Positions 36,562 to 45,430 of a stretch of 55,900 nucleotides of DNA are shown here, piece after piece. Source of the stretch: Anaerotruncus sp. (lineage in GTDB: Bacteria; Bacillota; Clostridia; Oscillospirales; Ruminococcaceae). Position 1 is the stretch's first letter. Each line of letters opens with the position of its first letter. The DNA lies in the NCBI GenBank assembly GCA_021770005.1, contig JAETRV010000016.1, positions 1 to 55,900 on the forward strand, written 5' to 3'. The notes beneath the pieces are model-generated. The model saw only the letters and a program-made list of their open reading frames with translations, had not been told where the DNA came from and ran no database searches. The translations under genes were made by a program, and so were the position numbers.

Positions 36562-36650
36562 ATCCGCAGAGCGGATATTATAGGGCTTATGGCCTATGAT
36601 AGCATTTCGCTACGCTTCATGCTATCATATCCGCAGAGCAGATATGATAG
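36556..36650. repeat. Three tandem palindromes overlapping the parA promoter
   Basis: TATAATATCCGC-AGA-GCGGATATTATA (36556-36582) is perfect. ATGATAGCA...TGCTATCAT follows, then CTATCATATCCGC-AGA-GCAGATATGATAG (36622-36650) with one mismatch. The first and third share TATCCGCAGAGC and TATAGGGCTTA-like flanks, so they are related copies. Confidence 0.8.
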
Positions 36651-36654
36651 GGCT

Positions 36655-36928
36655 TAGAGCCTGTTTAAAATTAGAAACTTTACGCAATTTTTCTCGAAAA
36701 TTGCGGTTTCCACTGCGAGCCGCAGCGAAGCGTTTCGAGCGCAACCCGCCAAAGGCGGGCACTTAGCGCGAGGTAAGGCAGAGCCTTTGGCTACTCGCCG
36801 CGGCGAGCGGAATACTTTAATCCTGTGAAGCGCATTTAAGGGGTAAATTGCCGCCCTTCAGGCGGCAAGAGGGGGGTTCTTGCAAGTGAAAAAGCCCCCT
36901 GCAAAAGATTCTGCGTAGGCTCTTAGAT
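36655..36928. mobile_element. Full-length large miniature element between noc and parA
   Basis: It runs from TTAGAGCCTGTTTAAAATTAG to GATTCTGCGTAGGCTCTTAG with TTA at both edges. It contains CTCGAAAATTGC, the AGCGAAGCGTTTCGAGCGCAA module, AAGCGCATTTAAGGGGTAAATT, a TTGCCGCCCTTCAGGCGGCAA hairpin and GGGGGGTTCTTGCAAGTGAAAAAGCCCCC. With 274 bp it is the longest uninterrupted copy. No gene is supported in this gap. Confidence 0.8.
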
Positions 36929-36977
36929 GTGAAACAGGCGGCTGGGGACAAAAGATGTTGGTTTAACGGAGGGAATT

Positions 36978-37745
36978 ATGGGGAAGATAGTTGCGATTGC
37001 GAATCAAAAGGGTGGCGTCGGTAAGACGACGACGGCGGTCAATCTAACAGCAGCGCTCGGCGCAAAGGGGTTTCGGACGCTGCTGGTGGATGTTGATCCG
37101 CAAGGCAACTCTACCTCCGGGCTCGGGATCAATAAGCGGGGTTTGGAGTTTTCCACCTATGATCTGCTGGTCGGGGATACCCCGGCAGACGAGATGCTCA
37201 TACAGACCGAGTTTCAAAATGTGGACCTGCTGCCCTCCAACATTGATCTGGCGGGCGCTGAGATCGAGCTGGTGGAGATGCAGAACCGCGCCATGCGGAT
37301 GAAGGAGGCGCTTATACGGATTAAGTCGGTTTACGATTTTATCCTGATCGATTGTCCGCCTTCATTGGGGATCATCACCCTCAATGCATTTGCGGCGTGC
37401 GATACCCTATTGATTCCGATTCAGTGTGAATATTATGCGCTCGAAGGGCTTTCCCAGCTGATGTCAACCCTCCGGCAGGTCAAGCGGCTCTATAACCCCA
37501 ATATTGATATTGAAGGGGTCCTGCTCACCATGTATGACAGCCGGCTGAACCTGACTGTCCAGGTGGTGGAGGAGCTGAAGAAATATTTCCCGCAGAAGAT
37601 CTACCGGACGGTAATCCCGCGCAATGTGCGTCTTTCAGAGGCCCCCAGCTTTGGACAGCCGGTGATGTACTACGACCGGGCTTCCAAGGGGTGCGCAGCC
37701 TATGAGCAGTTGACCCAGGAGTTTTTAGAGAAAAATAAACGGTGA
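36978..37745 (+). CDS. parA: Chromosome partitioning ATPase ParA (Soj)
   Basis: A 255-residue deviant-Walker ATPase; with ParB it helps origin segregation and modulates DnaA. The motif NQKGGVGKTTTAVNLTAAL (about 8-26) is the Walker A with signature lysine, and DVDPQGNSTSG and LIDCPPSLG follow. GGAGGGA precedes the ATG. ParB follows after 141 bp occupied by repeat remnants, which is longer than the usual close linkage. Confidence 0.97.
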   Translation: MGKIVAIANQKGGVGKTTTAVNLTAALGAKGFRTLLVDVDPQGNSTSGLGINKRGLEFSTYDLLVGDTPADEMLIQTEFQNVDLLPSNIDLAGAEIELVEMQNRAMRMKEALIRIKSVYDFILIDCPPSLGIITLNAFAACDTLLIPIQCEYYALEGLSQLMSTLRQVKRLYNPNIDIEGVLLTMYDSRLNLTVQVVEELKKYFPQKIYRTVIPRNVRLSEAPSFGQPVMYYDRASKGCAAYEQLTQEFLEKNKR

Positions 37746-37749
37746 CTTG

Positions 37750-37870
37750 GAGCCTGTCTGGAAAGTCGCAGTGTGGCTGTGAGTCGGCGTGAATTGCCGC
37801 TTACCGGGCAGCAAGGGGTGCTTTTTGGAGTGAAAGGGCGTCCCTATCCAAAAATCGTACAGATATTTTT
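37750..37870. repeat. Degenerate large-element copy between parA and parB
   Basis: GGAGCCTGTCTGGAAAGTCG, GGCGTGAATTGCCGCTTACCGGGCAGCAAGGGGTGCTTTTTGGAGTGAAAGGGCGTCCC preserve the order of the canonical element with many changes. A reading frame across it would add 38 residues to ParB but is repeat-derived. Confidence 0.6.
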
Positions 37871-37886
37871 AGAAGGGGGAACGGGA

Positions 37887-38747
37887 TTGGCAAAAGCAAA
37901 GGGTGGACTCGGAAAGGGACTGGAAGCCCTATTTGTAGATAACAGCACCGACCAGGCAGAGATTTCGACATTGGCCATCACCGAAATCGAGCCAAATCGG
38001 GATCAGCCGCGAAAGCAGTTCGATCCGACGGCGTTGTCCGAGCTGGCGGACTCGATCAAAGAATATGGAGTGTTGCAGCCATTGGTGGTGCGCCCGCTGC
38101 CGGATGGTTCCTATCAGCTGGTGGCAGGAGAGCGGCGTTGGCGGGCTTCACGGATGGCTGGATTGTCGTCAGTACCGGTAGTTATCCGAGAACTGACCGA
38201 TTCCCAGGCGATGGAACTTGCGCTGATCGAAAACTTACAGCGTGAGGACCTCAATGCGATCGAGGAAGCCGCCGGTTATCGGGAGCTGATGGACCGGTTC
38301 GGACTCACACAGGAACAGGTCGCGCAGCGGGTGGGGAAATCCCGCCCGGTGATTACCAATGCGATGCGCCTGTTGAACCTGCCCGAGGATGTGCGGGAGA
38401 TGGTGGTGGACGGCAGGCTGTCCGCAGGGCACGCCCGCGCGTTGCTTTCGCTTGAAGAAGATGAGATGATCCGGGTGCTTGCGCGCGAGATCATCAAAAA
38501 AGGATTGTCTGTGCGGCAGGTTGAGGCGATTGTAAAAAAAAGTAAACAGATGGCGAAGCCGCCGAAAGCACCGCCCACTGTCTGGGACAACAGTTATTTC
38601 GCTGAGGTGCAGCTCGCACTGAGTCAAAGCCTCTCCCGCAAGGTTAAAATTGAGGGGGAGAAGAACAAGGGACGGCTGATTATTGAGTTTTACGATGAGG
38701 CGGACCTCAAAGAGATCGTCGCATCTATTTCCAAAGAACAGAATTGA
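37887..38747 (+). CDS. parB: Chromosome partitioning protein ParB (Spo0J)
   Basis: CTPase clamp that loads at parS and spreads along DNA. I start at TTG 37887 (286 residues) because AAGGGGG is seven bases upstream and the protein then begins with the family N-terminus AKAKGGLGKGLEALF. The CTP-binding GERRWRASR motif (ERR box) and helix-turn-helix QEQVAQRVGKSRPVITNAMRLL are clear. Four parS-like sites in this window are its probable targets. Confidence 0.95.
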   Translation: MAKAKGGLGKGLEALFVDNSTDQAEISTLAITEIEPNRDQPRKQFDPTALSELADSIKEYGVLQPLVVRPLPDGSYQLVAGERRWRASRMAGLSSVPVVIRELTDSQAMELALIENLQREDLNAIEEAAGYRELMDRFGLTQEQVAQRVGKSRPVITNAMRLLNLPEDVREMVVDGRLSAGHARALLSLEEDEMIRVLAREIIKKGLSVRQVEAIVKKSKQMAKPPKAPPTVWDNSYFAEVQLALSQSLSRKVKIEGEKNKGRLIIEFYDEADLKEIVASISKEQN

Positions 38748-38770
38748 TACGAAATGAGGAGGACAAACCC

Positions 38771-40063
38771 ATGCTAGACATAAAATTTGTACGCGCAAAC
38801 CCAGAGGCAGTCAAGGAGAATATTAGAAAAAAATTCCAGGACGAAAAACTCCCGTTGGTTGACGAGGTGATCGAGAAGGATCAGAAATACCGCGATGCCA
38901 AAACCCGCGGGGATTATCTGCGCGGGCAGCGCAACACGATCAGCAAGCAGATCGGCGGGCTGATGGCAAAAGGGCAGAAGGAAGAAGCGGAGCAGGCAAA
39001 GGCGAAGGTTGCGGAGATGGCAAAAGAGCTTGCGGAACTCGAACAGTTGGAGACCCAGCTGGAAGGGGAGATTCGTGAGCGGATGCTGGTGATTCCCAAT
39101 ATCATTGATCCATCGGTACCGATTGGAAAGGACGACAGCGAGAATGTGGAGGTTGAGAGGTTCGGTGACCCGGTGGTCCCGGCTTTCGAAGTACCTTACC
39201 ATGTGGACATTATGGAGCGCCTCAACGGGATCGATCTCGACAGCGCGCGTAAAACAAGTGGGAATGGCTTCTACTATCTGCGCGGGGATGTTGCGCGCCT
39301 GCATTCGGCGATTCTCTCGTATGCGCGTGATTTTATGATCGACCGTGGGTTCACCTACTATATCCCCCCATATATGATCCGGAGCAATGTGGTCACCGGC
39401 GTGATGAGCTTTGCAGAGATGGAAAATATGATGTATAAGATCGAAGGGGAGGACCTCTATCTCATCGGCACGAGCGAACACTCGATGATCGGTAAGTTCA
39501 TTGACACGATTCTGGATGAAAGCCAGCTGCCGCAGACCATGACCAGTTATTCTCCCTGTTTCCGTAAAGAGGTGGGCGCCCATGGGATCGAGGAACGCGG
39601 TGTCTATCGTATCCACCAGTTTGAGAAGCAGGAGATGGTAGTGGTCTGCAAGCCGGAGGAAAGCCCGGACTGGTTCTGCAAACTCTGGCAGAATACAGTG
39701 GATTTCTTCCGCTCGCTTGATATCCCGGTGCGCACACTCGAGTGCTGCTCGGGCGATCTCGCAGACCTAAAGGTCAAGAGCATTGACGTCGAGGCCTGGT
39801 CGCCCAGACAGCAGAAATATTTCGAGGTCGGAAGCTGCTCCAACCTGGGGGATGCACAGGCGCGCCGGCTGGGAATCCGCGTCAAGAACAAGGAGCGCGG
39901 CAACTATTACGCGCATACCCTCAACAACACGGTGGTTGCTCCGCCCAGAATGTTGATCGCCTTTTTGGAGAACAACCTCAGCGAGGATGGTTCGGTGAAG
40001 ATTCCCCAGCCGCTGCGGATGTATATGGGCGGCAAGGAGAAGCTGGTTCCGGCTGAGAAATAG
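38771..40063 (+). CDS. serS: Seryl-tRNA synthetase
   Basis: A class II synthetase of 430 residues. It begins MLDIKFVRANPEAV, the typical start of SerRS, followed by the long coiled-coil arm (about 25-105) that grips tRNA-Ser. The class II core includes LIGTSEHSMIG, FRKEVGAHG, RIHQFEKQEM and SCSNLGDAQARR. GAGGAGG precedes the ATG. It starts 23 bp after parB and may be read from the same transcript; no T-box leader fits in that gap. Confidence 0.97.
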   Translation: MLDIKFVRANPEAVKENIRKKFQDEKLPLVDEVIEKDQKYRDAKTRGDYLRGQRNTISKQIGGLMAKGQKEEAEQAKAKVAEMAKELAELEQLETQLEGEIRERMLVIPNIIDPSVPIGKDDSENVEVERFGDPVVPAFEVPYHVDIMERLNGIDLDSARKTSGNGFYYLRGDVARLHSAILSYARDFMIDRGFTYYIPPYMIRSNVVTGVMSFAEMENMMYKIEGEDLYLIGTSEHSMIGKFIDTILDESQLPQTMTSYSPCFRKEVGAHGIEERGVYRIHQFEKQEMVVVCKPEESPDWFCKLWQNTVDFFRSLDIPVRTLECCSGDLADLKVKSIDVEAWSPRQQKYFEVGSCSNLGDAQARRLGIRVKNKERGNYYAHTLNNTVVAPPRMLIAFLENNLSEDGSVKIPQPLRMYMGGKEKLVPAEK

Positions 40064-40076
40064 AGGATGTGATGCA

Positions 40077-41510
40077 ATGGGAAGATGGAACGACCGGGGG
40101 ATCAAGATACAGGCAGGATCGGATTATGATGCCCTGTTTGAGCAGTTGGAGCTGGCCATCAGGCAGTATCATACGCTTTCGATTGAAGATGTGATGTCTG
40201 ATGCGGGTATTTTTCAGGCGATTTCCTCCTTTCTCTATAAATATCGCTATATCGTCTCAAAAACAGAGTTTTTTGAGAATGGCGATCATGGGATTGACTG
40301 CCTGATTCAGGTTCGGGAGAATGTAAAAGGGGAGAAAAACTATTTAGGAACCCAGAGCCTCTACAGCGAAGCGTATTATCTGCACGACTGTGGAGGATAT
40401 GAGGTGTTTAACCAATCCAACGGGCGGCAGATGGATGGGAGGCTTCATGCGGTATACGCTCTGGTTTCCCCCCAAGCAGGAGATCATATTTTGGATGTGG
40501 GCTGTGGAAGAGGGGAATTGTCTTACCGGTTGCATCTCTCCGGGGCCGATGTGATGGGAGTGGACTATTCCCAACAAGCCATTCAGATTGCAAACGATCA
40601 CTATGGCAGGATTAAAAAGGAAAATCTACAGTTTATCTGTAAGGATATCATGGAGTTGGATAAGGCGGATTTTCAATGGAACAAGATCGTAATGGCGGAT
40701 GTAGTCGAGCATATCGAACAGCCCGTGTTGGAGAAGCTTTTTCATAAGATTTCGGATATCCTGACAGAGGATGGCGTTTTGGTGATCCATACGGCGCCTA
40801 ACAAAGATTATTATTCCTATGTGTATCCCCGGAAGCGGGAAAAGGCAAAAGAACTCGGACTTTTTTTGCCTGAAAATCCGAGATCCTATTACGAAGATGA
40901 GATGCACATTAATGAGCAGTCCCCCTGCTCATTAAGAGAAACACTAACCAAGTGTTTCTCTAACCATCTTGTTTGGACGGGTGGAGCAGATAACATAGAG
41001 GAAATCAGAGGACCAGAGCAGGAACAGGAAGAGGTGTCTATTTTTGCGTTGGCGGCGAACAGCGAAACAGCCCTGAAAAAGCAGATTGCCTTGTACTCTC
41101 AAAGACCAGACCGGGAGAAACTCTCGATCAAGTTGGATTTTGCAGGGAACCAGGTGAAGAGCGAGGGCCGGGTCTGGTTTGATATCCGAATCAAAAATAC
41201 AGGGACGCAGGAGCTGAGTTCCTGGAAGCGGTACCCGATTCTGATCTCTTATCATATTCTGGACTCCGAGGGGAAGACTGCGCTGTTTGACGGGCAGAGG
41301 TTCCACCTGAATCAGGTGATGTATCCTCAGATGCAGGATACCATTCGGATTGCGGTTGACGAAGAGCATTTGAAAGAAAAAGATATGGTTGTACGCGTCA
41401 CAATGGTGGCGGAGTTTTGCTTCTGGTTTGATGAAGCGGTTGCAGACAGTTTTTTAGACCTCCGTTGGTCTGGAGATGCATTGATAGAATCGAGTGCTTC
41501 CGGAGTTTGA
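40077..41510 (+). CDS. Class I SAM methyltransferase with C-terminal beta domain
   Basis: The central domain is a Rossmann methyltransferase: motif I ILDVGCGRGE (138-147), GVDYS, and MADVVEHIEQP, similar to UbiG/Methyltransf_11 proteins. An N-terminal region of about 95 residues precedes it. The C-terminal hundred residues (about 355-465), with ISYHILDSEGK and FWFDEAVADSF, resemble the C-terminal domain of the glycosyltransferase at 12108-13223. The gene is AT-richer than neighbours. Such proteins are usually found in surface-glycan loci; the substrate is unknown and no glycan operon is here. Confidence 0.8.
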   Translation: MGRWNDRGIKIQAGSDYDALFEQLELAIRQYHTLSIEDVMSDAGIFQAISSFLYKYRYIVSKTEFFENGDHGIDCLIQVRENVKGEKNYLGTQSLYSEAYYLHDCGGYEVFNQSNGRQMDGRLHAVYALVSPQAGDHILDVGCGRGELSYRLHLSGADVMGVDYSQQAIQIANDHYGRIKKENLQFICKDIMELDKADFQWNKIVMADVVEHIEQPVLEKLFHKISDILTEDGVLVIHTAPNKDYYSYVYPRKREKAKELGLFLPENPRSYYEDEMHINEQSPCSLRETLTKCFSNHLVWTGGADNIEEIRGPEQEQEEVSIFALAANSETALKKQIALYSQRPDREKLSIKLDFAGNQVKSEGRVWFDIRIKNTGTQELSSWKRYPILISYHILDSEGKTALFDGQRFHLNQVMYPQMQDTIRIAVDEEHLKEKDMVVRVTMVAEFCFWFDEAVADSFLDLRWSGDALIESSASGV

Positions 41511-41549
41511 TCCGGGTGCCATTAAAATTTTTTAAAAGGAGCGGATTGT

Positions 41550-42281
41550 TTGCCTAGGAAACTGACAAAACAGATTACAGTGATCGAGCCGGAATGCGAC
41601 ATCACAAAACGGATGTCGCTGGCAAACATCATGCGTCATGCCCAGCAGATGGGCAGCTATCATCTGCACGAGCTTGGGATCGGGTACGACCGGATGTATG
41701 AGGACGGGATGGTATTCCTTGTTTCAAAGATGTTGATTACGGTGAACCGCCGCCCGGGATTCGATGAACCGCTCCTGCTCACCACGGTCCCCAAAAAGCC
41801 GAAAGGCGTGCAGTTTATCCGCGATACCTACTTCGATACCATGTCAGGCGAGCGGTTGGTCGAGGTGAGCATTGCGTGGCTACTGGCCGACCCGTATGCA
41901 CATAAAATCCTGCGCCCGTCCAAATTTGACCGGTATGGGATCGAGATGTTCCCCAACGATGGGGAATACATCACCGGCTACCGGATTAAGCGCCCGGAGG
42001 GGCCGGGGGAAAGGCATCTGCGTCAGATCAAATACAGCGACCTCGATTATAACCACCACGTCAACAATGCAATTTACTCTAACATTGTCTGCGATTTGGT
42101 TCCGCTTCAGGTCCTATTGGAGCGTGAAATTTCAAAATTTGGAATCATTTATCAGAAAGAAGCAAAAGCGGGGCAGGTAATCACCCTCGAGCTGGTCGGT
42201 GCAGAGGATCAACCTACCTTTTATGTGGGAGGCAGATTGGATGATGCACGCTGTTTTGAGTCTGAAATAAAATTCCGATAA
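41550..42281 (+). CDS. Acyl-ACP thioesterase (FatA/FatB family)
   Basis: A double-hotdog thioesterase of 243 residues that releases fatty acids from acyl-carrier protein. The catalytic region is DLDYNHHVNNAIY; the N-terminal hotdog includes ECDITKRMSLANIMRHAQQMG. It starts with TTG at 41550 preceded by AAAAGGA. It stands alone here without other fatty-acid genes. In gut Clostridia these enzymes are common and may supply free fatty acids or hydroxy-acids; that role is inference. Confidence 0.88.
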   Translation: MPRKLTKQITVIEPECDITKRMSLANIMRHAQQMGSYHLHELGIGYDRMYEDGMVFLVSKMLITVNRRPGFDEPLLLTTVPKKPKGVQFIRDTYFDTMSGERLVEVSIAWLLADPYAHKILRPSKFDRYGIEMFPNDGEYITGYRIKRPEGPGERHLRQIKYSDLDYNHHVNNAIYSNIVCDLVPLQVLLEREISKFGIIYQKEAKAGQVITLELVGAEDQPTFYVGGRLDDARCFESEIKFR

Positions 42282-42299
42282 AAAATACAGAATATAGCT

Positions 42300-42328
42300 T
42301 GACAAATCGGGAATTGTCGGATATAATT
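42300..42328 (+). promoter_or_regulatory. tRNA promoter
   Basis: TTGACA (42300-42305), 17-bp spacer and TATAAT (42323-42328): consensus boxes, 38 bp before the first tRNA. Confidence 0.93.
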
Positions 42329-42366
42329 ATATCTGCTCACTTGTGATATACAGGTGCGTAAAGGAT

Positions 42367-42443
42367 GGCGGTATAGCTCAGTTGGCTAGAGCATTCGGTT
42401 CATACCCGAAGTGTCACCGGTTCGAATCCAGTTACCGCTACCA
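42367..42443 (+). tRNA. tRNA-Met (CAT), elongator type
   Basis: A 77-nt cloverleaf with encoded CCA: acceptor GGCGGTA/TACCGCT, D arm GCTCAGTTGGCTAGAGC, anticodon loop TTCATAC and T arm GGTTCGAATCC. The G1:T72 pair and absence of the initiator's GGG/CCC anticodon stem indicate elongator Met; tRNA-Ile2 with a modified CAT is possible but less likely. Confidence 0.95.
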
Positions 42444-42480
42444 GAGAAAGCCTCACCGAGAGGTGGGGCTTTCTGAATAT

Positions 42481-42555
42481 GGCCTGTTCGTCAAGTGGTT
42501 AAGACACCGCCCTTTCACGGCGGGTTCACGGGTTCGAATCCCGTACAGGTCACCA
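42481..42555 (+). tRNA. tRNA-Glu (TTC)
   Basis: A 75-nt cloverleaf with encoded CCA: acceptor GGCCTGT/ACAGGTC, anticodon loop CTTTCAC, T arm CGGGTTCGAATCCCG. It shares the promoter and terminator with the upstream tRNA-Met. Confidence 0.97.
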
Positions 42556-42558
42556 AAA

Positions 42559-42590
42559 AAAATCTGCTGAAATGTTCCAGCAGATTTTTT
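42559..42590 (+). terminator. Terminator of the tRNA-Met/tRNA-Glu transcript
   Basis: AAAATCTGCTG and CAGCAGATTTT form an 11-bp stem with an 8-nt loop, followed by TT and CTTTTT. Confidence 0.92.
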
Positions 42591-42650
42591 CTTTTTAAAG
42601 CCTGTATTTATCATCGGGGGAATGCCGGATGGACACAGTGCAGCCATTTT

Positions 42651-43721
42651 TTATTCGTTCAGGTAGACCTTTTCCACATACTGAGAGGTGAACGCCCGCA
42701 TAGTGGAAAAATAGCCAAGCTGTAAACGGACAGCGTCCCCCACCCGGTACGCCTGCCGGCTGTCGGTTATATCCAGCATCAGATGGTCCGAGCTGGCGCC
42801 CAGCAGGATGATCCCCGGGTCCACCGGTGTGGTGGTTTCCAGATCGAAGTCCTGCTTGCCCAGCGCACACACCGCCTTCTGGCGGCAGTTTCCCCGATCC
42901 ACAAAGGTGGGCTTTTTGCCGTAGGAATCGGTTCCCACCTGCCCCCACGGAAGGGACGGTTTCTCTTTCAGCTCAACGATCTCGCATTCCAGTGTAAAGA
43001 CATCCCGATGGGTGCCAGGGAGGTACTGGTATTTTGCGCGTTCCTTGCCGAACAGCAGCGATTCCCCCAACCGCAGATTGTTGACCCCTTGTGGGATACC
43101 GTCCCGCAGCATCAGGTCAATGGTGGCGGAATTGCCCCCGCTGACAATGGGCAGCGCATGGCCAACCGCTTCCTCTGCGCGGCGGGCAAGGTCCGCCAAC
43201 AGCCCCAGCTTCTCGCTATCCGACTGGATGAACGAGAAGCAGGTCAGATTGACCCCTATGCCGTATAGTTCCGCGCCGGGGAGCGTTTCGACCTTGGCGG
43301 CAACCCTCAACAGCTCATCATAGTCCACGTAGCCTTCTCGGATGTCGCCCAGGTCGGCCATCAAGATGACCTTGTGCCTGCGTCCTTGCCGGTGTGCGGC
43401 GTCCGCCACCGCCCGGATGACCTCCCACTCGGAATGGAGGGCAGCATCAGCATACCGGGCGGTCTCCTCCGCTTCACTGAGCATCGGGGGACGGATGAGC
43501 CATTTTTCCGCAGGGAGCTTTTGCAAACGTTTCAGATTGGATACCCGGGAATCCCCCAGCATGGTGAGGCCGCCGTCCAGATACGCCTGAGCGATCCTGG
43601 GATCGCCGCAGAACACCTTGGTCACGCCGGTGATCTGGATGCCCCGTTGGCCGCAAAGCCCCTTGACCGTCTGAACATTCTCTCTCAAATGCGCCAAGTC
43701 AATCAATACACGAGGATACAT
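42651..43721 (-). CDS. PLP-dependent amino-acid racemase (alanine/ornithine racemase family)
   Basis: An alanine-racemase-fold PLP protein of 356 residues, most like ornithine racemases. The PLP lysine is K35 in TGVTKVFCG; VSGGNSAT and NLRLGESLLFG match the phosphate-binding part of the barrel, and a C-terminal beta domain follows. The substrate could be ornithine, alanine or another amino acid. AAAGGAGG lies 10 nt before the ATG. It is the last gene of the glutaminase-symporter-racemase group on the minus strand, so work on glutamine/alanine-derived amino acids is likely. Confidence 0.82.
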   Translation of the reverse strand: MYPRVLIDLAHLRENVQTVKGLCGQRGIQITGVTKVFCGDPRIAQAYLDGGLTMLGDSRVSNLKRLQKLPAEKWLIRPPMLSEAEETARYADAALHSEWEVIRAVADAAHRQGRRHKVILMADLGDIREGYVDYDELLRVAAKVETLPGAELYGIGVNLTCFSFIQSDSEKLGLLADLARRAEEAVGHALPIVSGGNSATIDLMLRDGIPQGVNNLRLGESLLFGKERAKYQYLPGTHRDVFTLECEIVELKEKPSLPWGQVGTDSYGKKPTFVDRGNCRQKAVCALGKQDFDLETTTPVDPGIILLGASSDHLMLDITDSRQAYRVGDAVRLQLGYFSTMRAFTSQYVEKVYLNE

Positions 43722-43766
43722 GTTTTCATTTCCTCCTTTGCAAAGGGATTCCCGGTTGAGTCATTC

Positions 43767-45179
43767 TTAGTTCCAGTAATCCGTCTTACCCTGCAAGCCA
43801 ACAGTGGATGCCTTGAAGACCGGGTTTTTGCCCGCTTTCTTCTGGTCGGCGTAGTCGATCAGCGCCTTGACCGCAGGGGTTCCCAGCAGGATGATGACCG
43901 GGATATTGATGATCGCCATGATTCCCATGAGAACGTCCGCCAGGTCCCAAACGAGGCCCATGCTCAGGCCCGCGCCTATAAAGATCACCAGGGATGCGAC
44001 GATCCGGAAACCGAGCATAAACTGCTTGGACGGGACCTTGTTCATGATATAGATGAGCAGGTTGTCAACATAGTAGAAGTTGCCCAGCAGGGTGGTGAAA
44101 GCGAACAGGACCATCGAGATGGTGATGAAGATGGGACCAAAGCCGCCCAGTGCATTTTGCAGCGCAGCCTGGACATAAGGAGCGCCAGCCAGTTCCGCAG
44201 TCGGCTCCACGCCGGAGCACAGGCACATCAGAGCGGTGCAGGTGCAGAGAAGCAGGGTGTCGATGAAGACCGAAAGCATCTGGACCAGGCCCTGTTTGAC
44301 CGGGTGGCTGACCTCAGCGGCAGCAGCAGCGTTCGGGGCAGAACCCACGCCCGCTTCATTCGAGAACAGGCCGCGCTTGATGCCGTACATGACGCACGAG
44401 CCGGAGAAGCCGCCGAAGATTGCGCCAAAGTTGAACGCCTCGGCAAAGATTTTGACCAGCACGCCGGGGAGCAGGTTGATGTGGAGCAGGGTAACGATCA
44501 GCGCCACCGCGATGTAGAGGATGCCCATGAACGGGACCACCGCAGAGGTGACATGCACGATTCGTTTGCCGCCGCCCATCAGGCAGTAGCCAACCACGAC
44601 AGCCAGGATGCCGCCGATGACCCACGGGGTAACGGTGGGGTTGTAGAAGCTGTAGCTGCTGAAGGTGGACTGAAGGTTGTAGGAAGCCAGCATATTGAAG
44701 CCGCCGGCATAGGTAAGGGTCATGCTGATCGCGAACAGTAGGGCCAGCGGACGGTTGTGCAGGGCCGCCTCGATGTAATAGGCCGGGCCGCCGTAGCTGC
44801 TGCCGTCCGGATGGCGTTTTTTGTAGATCTGCGCCAGCGTGCTCTCGATGAATGCGGAAGCGCCGCCAAGGATGGCGATGACCCACATCCAGAACACTGC
44901 GCCGTAGCCGCCCAAGCAGATCGCGGTTGCGATACCGACGATGTTACCGGTGCCCACGCGGGAAGCGGTGGAAACCATTAGCGCCTGGAAGGAGGAGACA
45001 CCGCCCTCTTTATCCGGTTTTTCCATAACGACCTTGATGGATTCGTTGAACATACGGAACTGGACAAACTTGGTGCGGAAGGTGAACCAGATTCCGCCGC
45101 CCAGCAGGATGATAATCAAGATATAGCTGTACATGAGGTTGCTGATCTGGCCGATCAAGCCTGCAAATGCATCATACAT
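43767..45179 (-). CDS. Sodium:alanine symporter (AGCS family)
   Basis: A 470-residue membrane carrier with about eleven hydrophobic segments. The family signature GGxxFWMW-like GAVFWMWVIAILGGASAFIESTLAQIY and FSNEAGVGSAPNAAAAA are visible. AGCS proteins import Ala, Gly or Gln with Na+. I begin at ATG 45179 with AAAGGAG eight bases upstream; the in-frame TTG at 45185 is too close to that site. It lies between glutaminase and racemase genes, so glutamine or alanine uptake fits. Confidence 0.92.
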   Translation of the reverse strand: MYDAFAGLIGQISNLMYSYILIIILLGGGIWFTFRTKFVQFRMFNESIKVVMEKPDKEGGVSSFQALMVSTASRVGTGNIVGIATAICLGGYGAVFWMWVIAILGGASAFIESTLAQIYKKRHPDGSSYGGPAYYIEAALHNRPLALLFAISMTLTYAGGFNMLASYNLQSTFSSYSFYNPTVTPWVIGGILAVVVGYCLMGGGKRIVHVTSAVVPFMGILYIAVALIVTLLHINLLPGVLVKIFAEAFNFGAIFGGFSGSCVMYGIKRGLFSNEAGVGSAPNAAAAAEVSHPVKQGLVQMLSVFIDTLLLCTCTALMCLCSGVEPTAELAGAPYVQAALQNALGGFGPIFITISMVLFAFTTLLGNFYYVDNLLIYIMNKVPSKQFMLGFRIVASLVIFIGAGLSMGLVWDLADVLMGIMAIINIPVIILLGTPAVKALIDYADQKKAGKNPVFKASTVGLQGKTDYWN

Positions 45180-45320
45180 AGTCAATTCTCCTTTGTTGGT
45201 TGTAGGAGAGATGGGAGACCCTCCTCAGGATCTACGCCTCCTATATGTGGAAATCTGCGGTTTCTACAGCACACCGCACAGACTTGGGTTTTGCCTGAAC
45301 CAGGCTGCCGCTAAAATTTT

Positions 45321-45366
45321 GCGTGCTGTTAAGAACAGCACGCAAACCCCAAAGGCCTTTGGGGTT
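45321..45366 (-). terminator. Double hairpin between glutaminase and symporter genes
   Basis: GCGTGCTGTT/AACAGCACGC (10 bp) and AACCCCAAAGGCCTTTGGGGTT (perfect palindrome). On the minus strand the first is followed by AAAATTTT. This could end or attenuate the glutaminase transcript before the symporter. Confidence 0.65.
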
Positions 45367-45430
45367 GCAGCAATAATACATTCTGGATGGTTTTTTTGCC
45401 GGGCTGAAAACCGGGTATCAGGCGGCGATA

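Noticed and set aside
36926-36941. TCTTAGATGTGAAACA as a fifth parS
   Set aside because: Only the right half-site is intact; four mismatches from the consensus.
37773-37886. N-terminal 38-residue extension of ParB
   Set aside because: It translates a decayed repeat copy; the TTG at 37887 has a good ribosome site and the family N-terminus.
43374-44741. 455-residue plus-strand open frame
   Set aside because: Antisense of the racemase and AGCS symporter genes; Asp/His-rich composition typical of antisense shadows.
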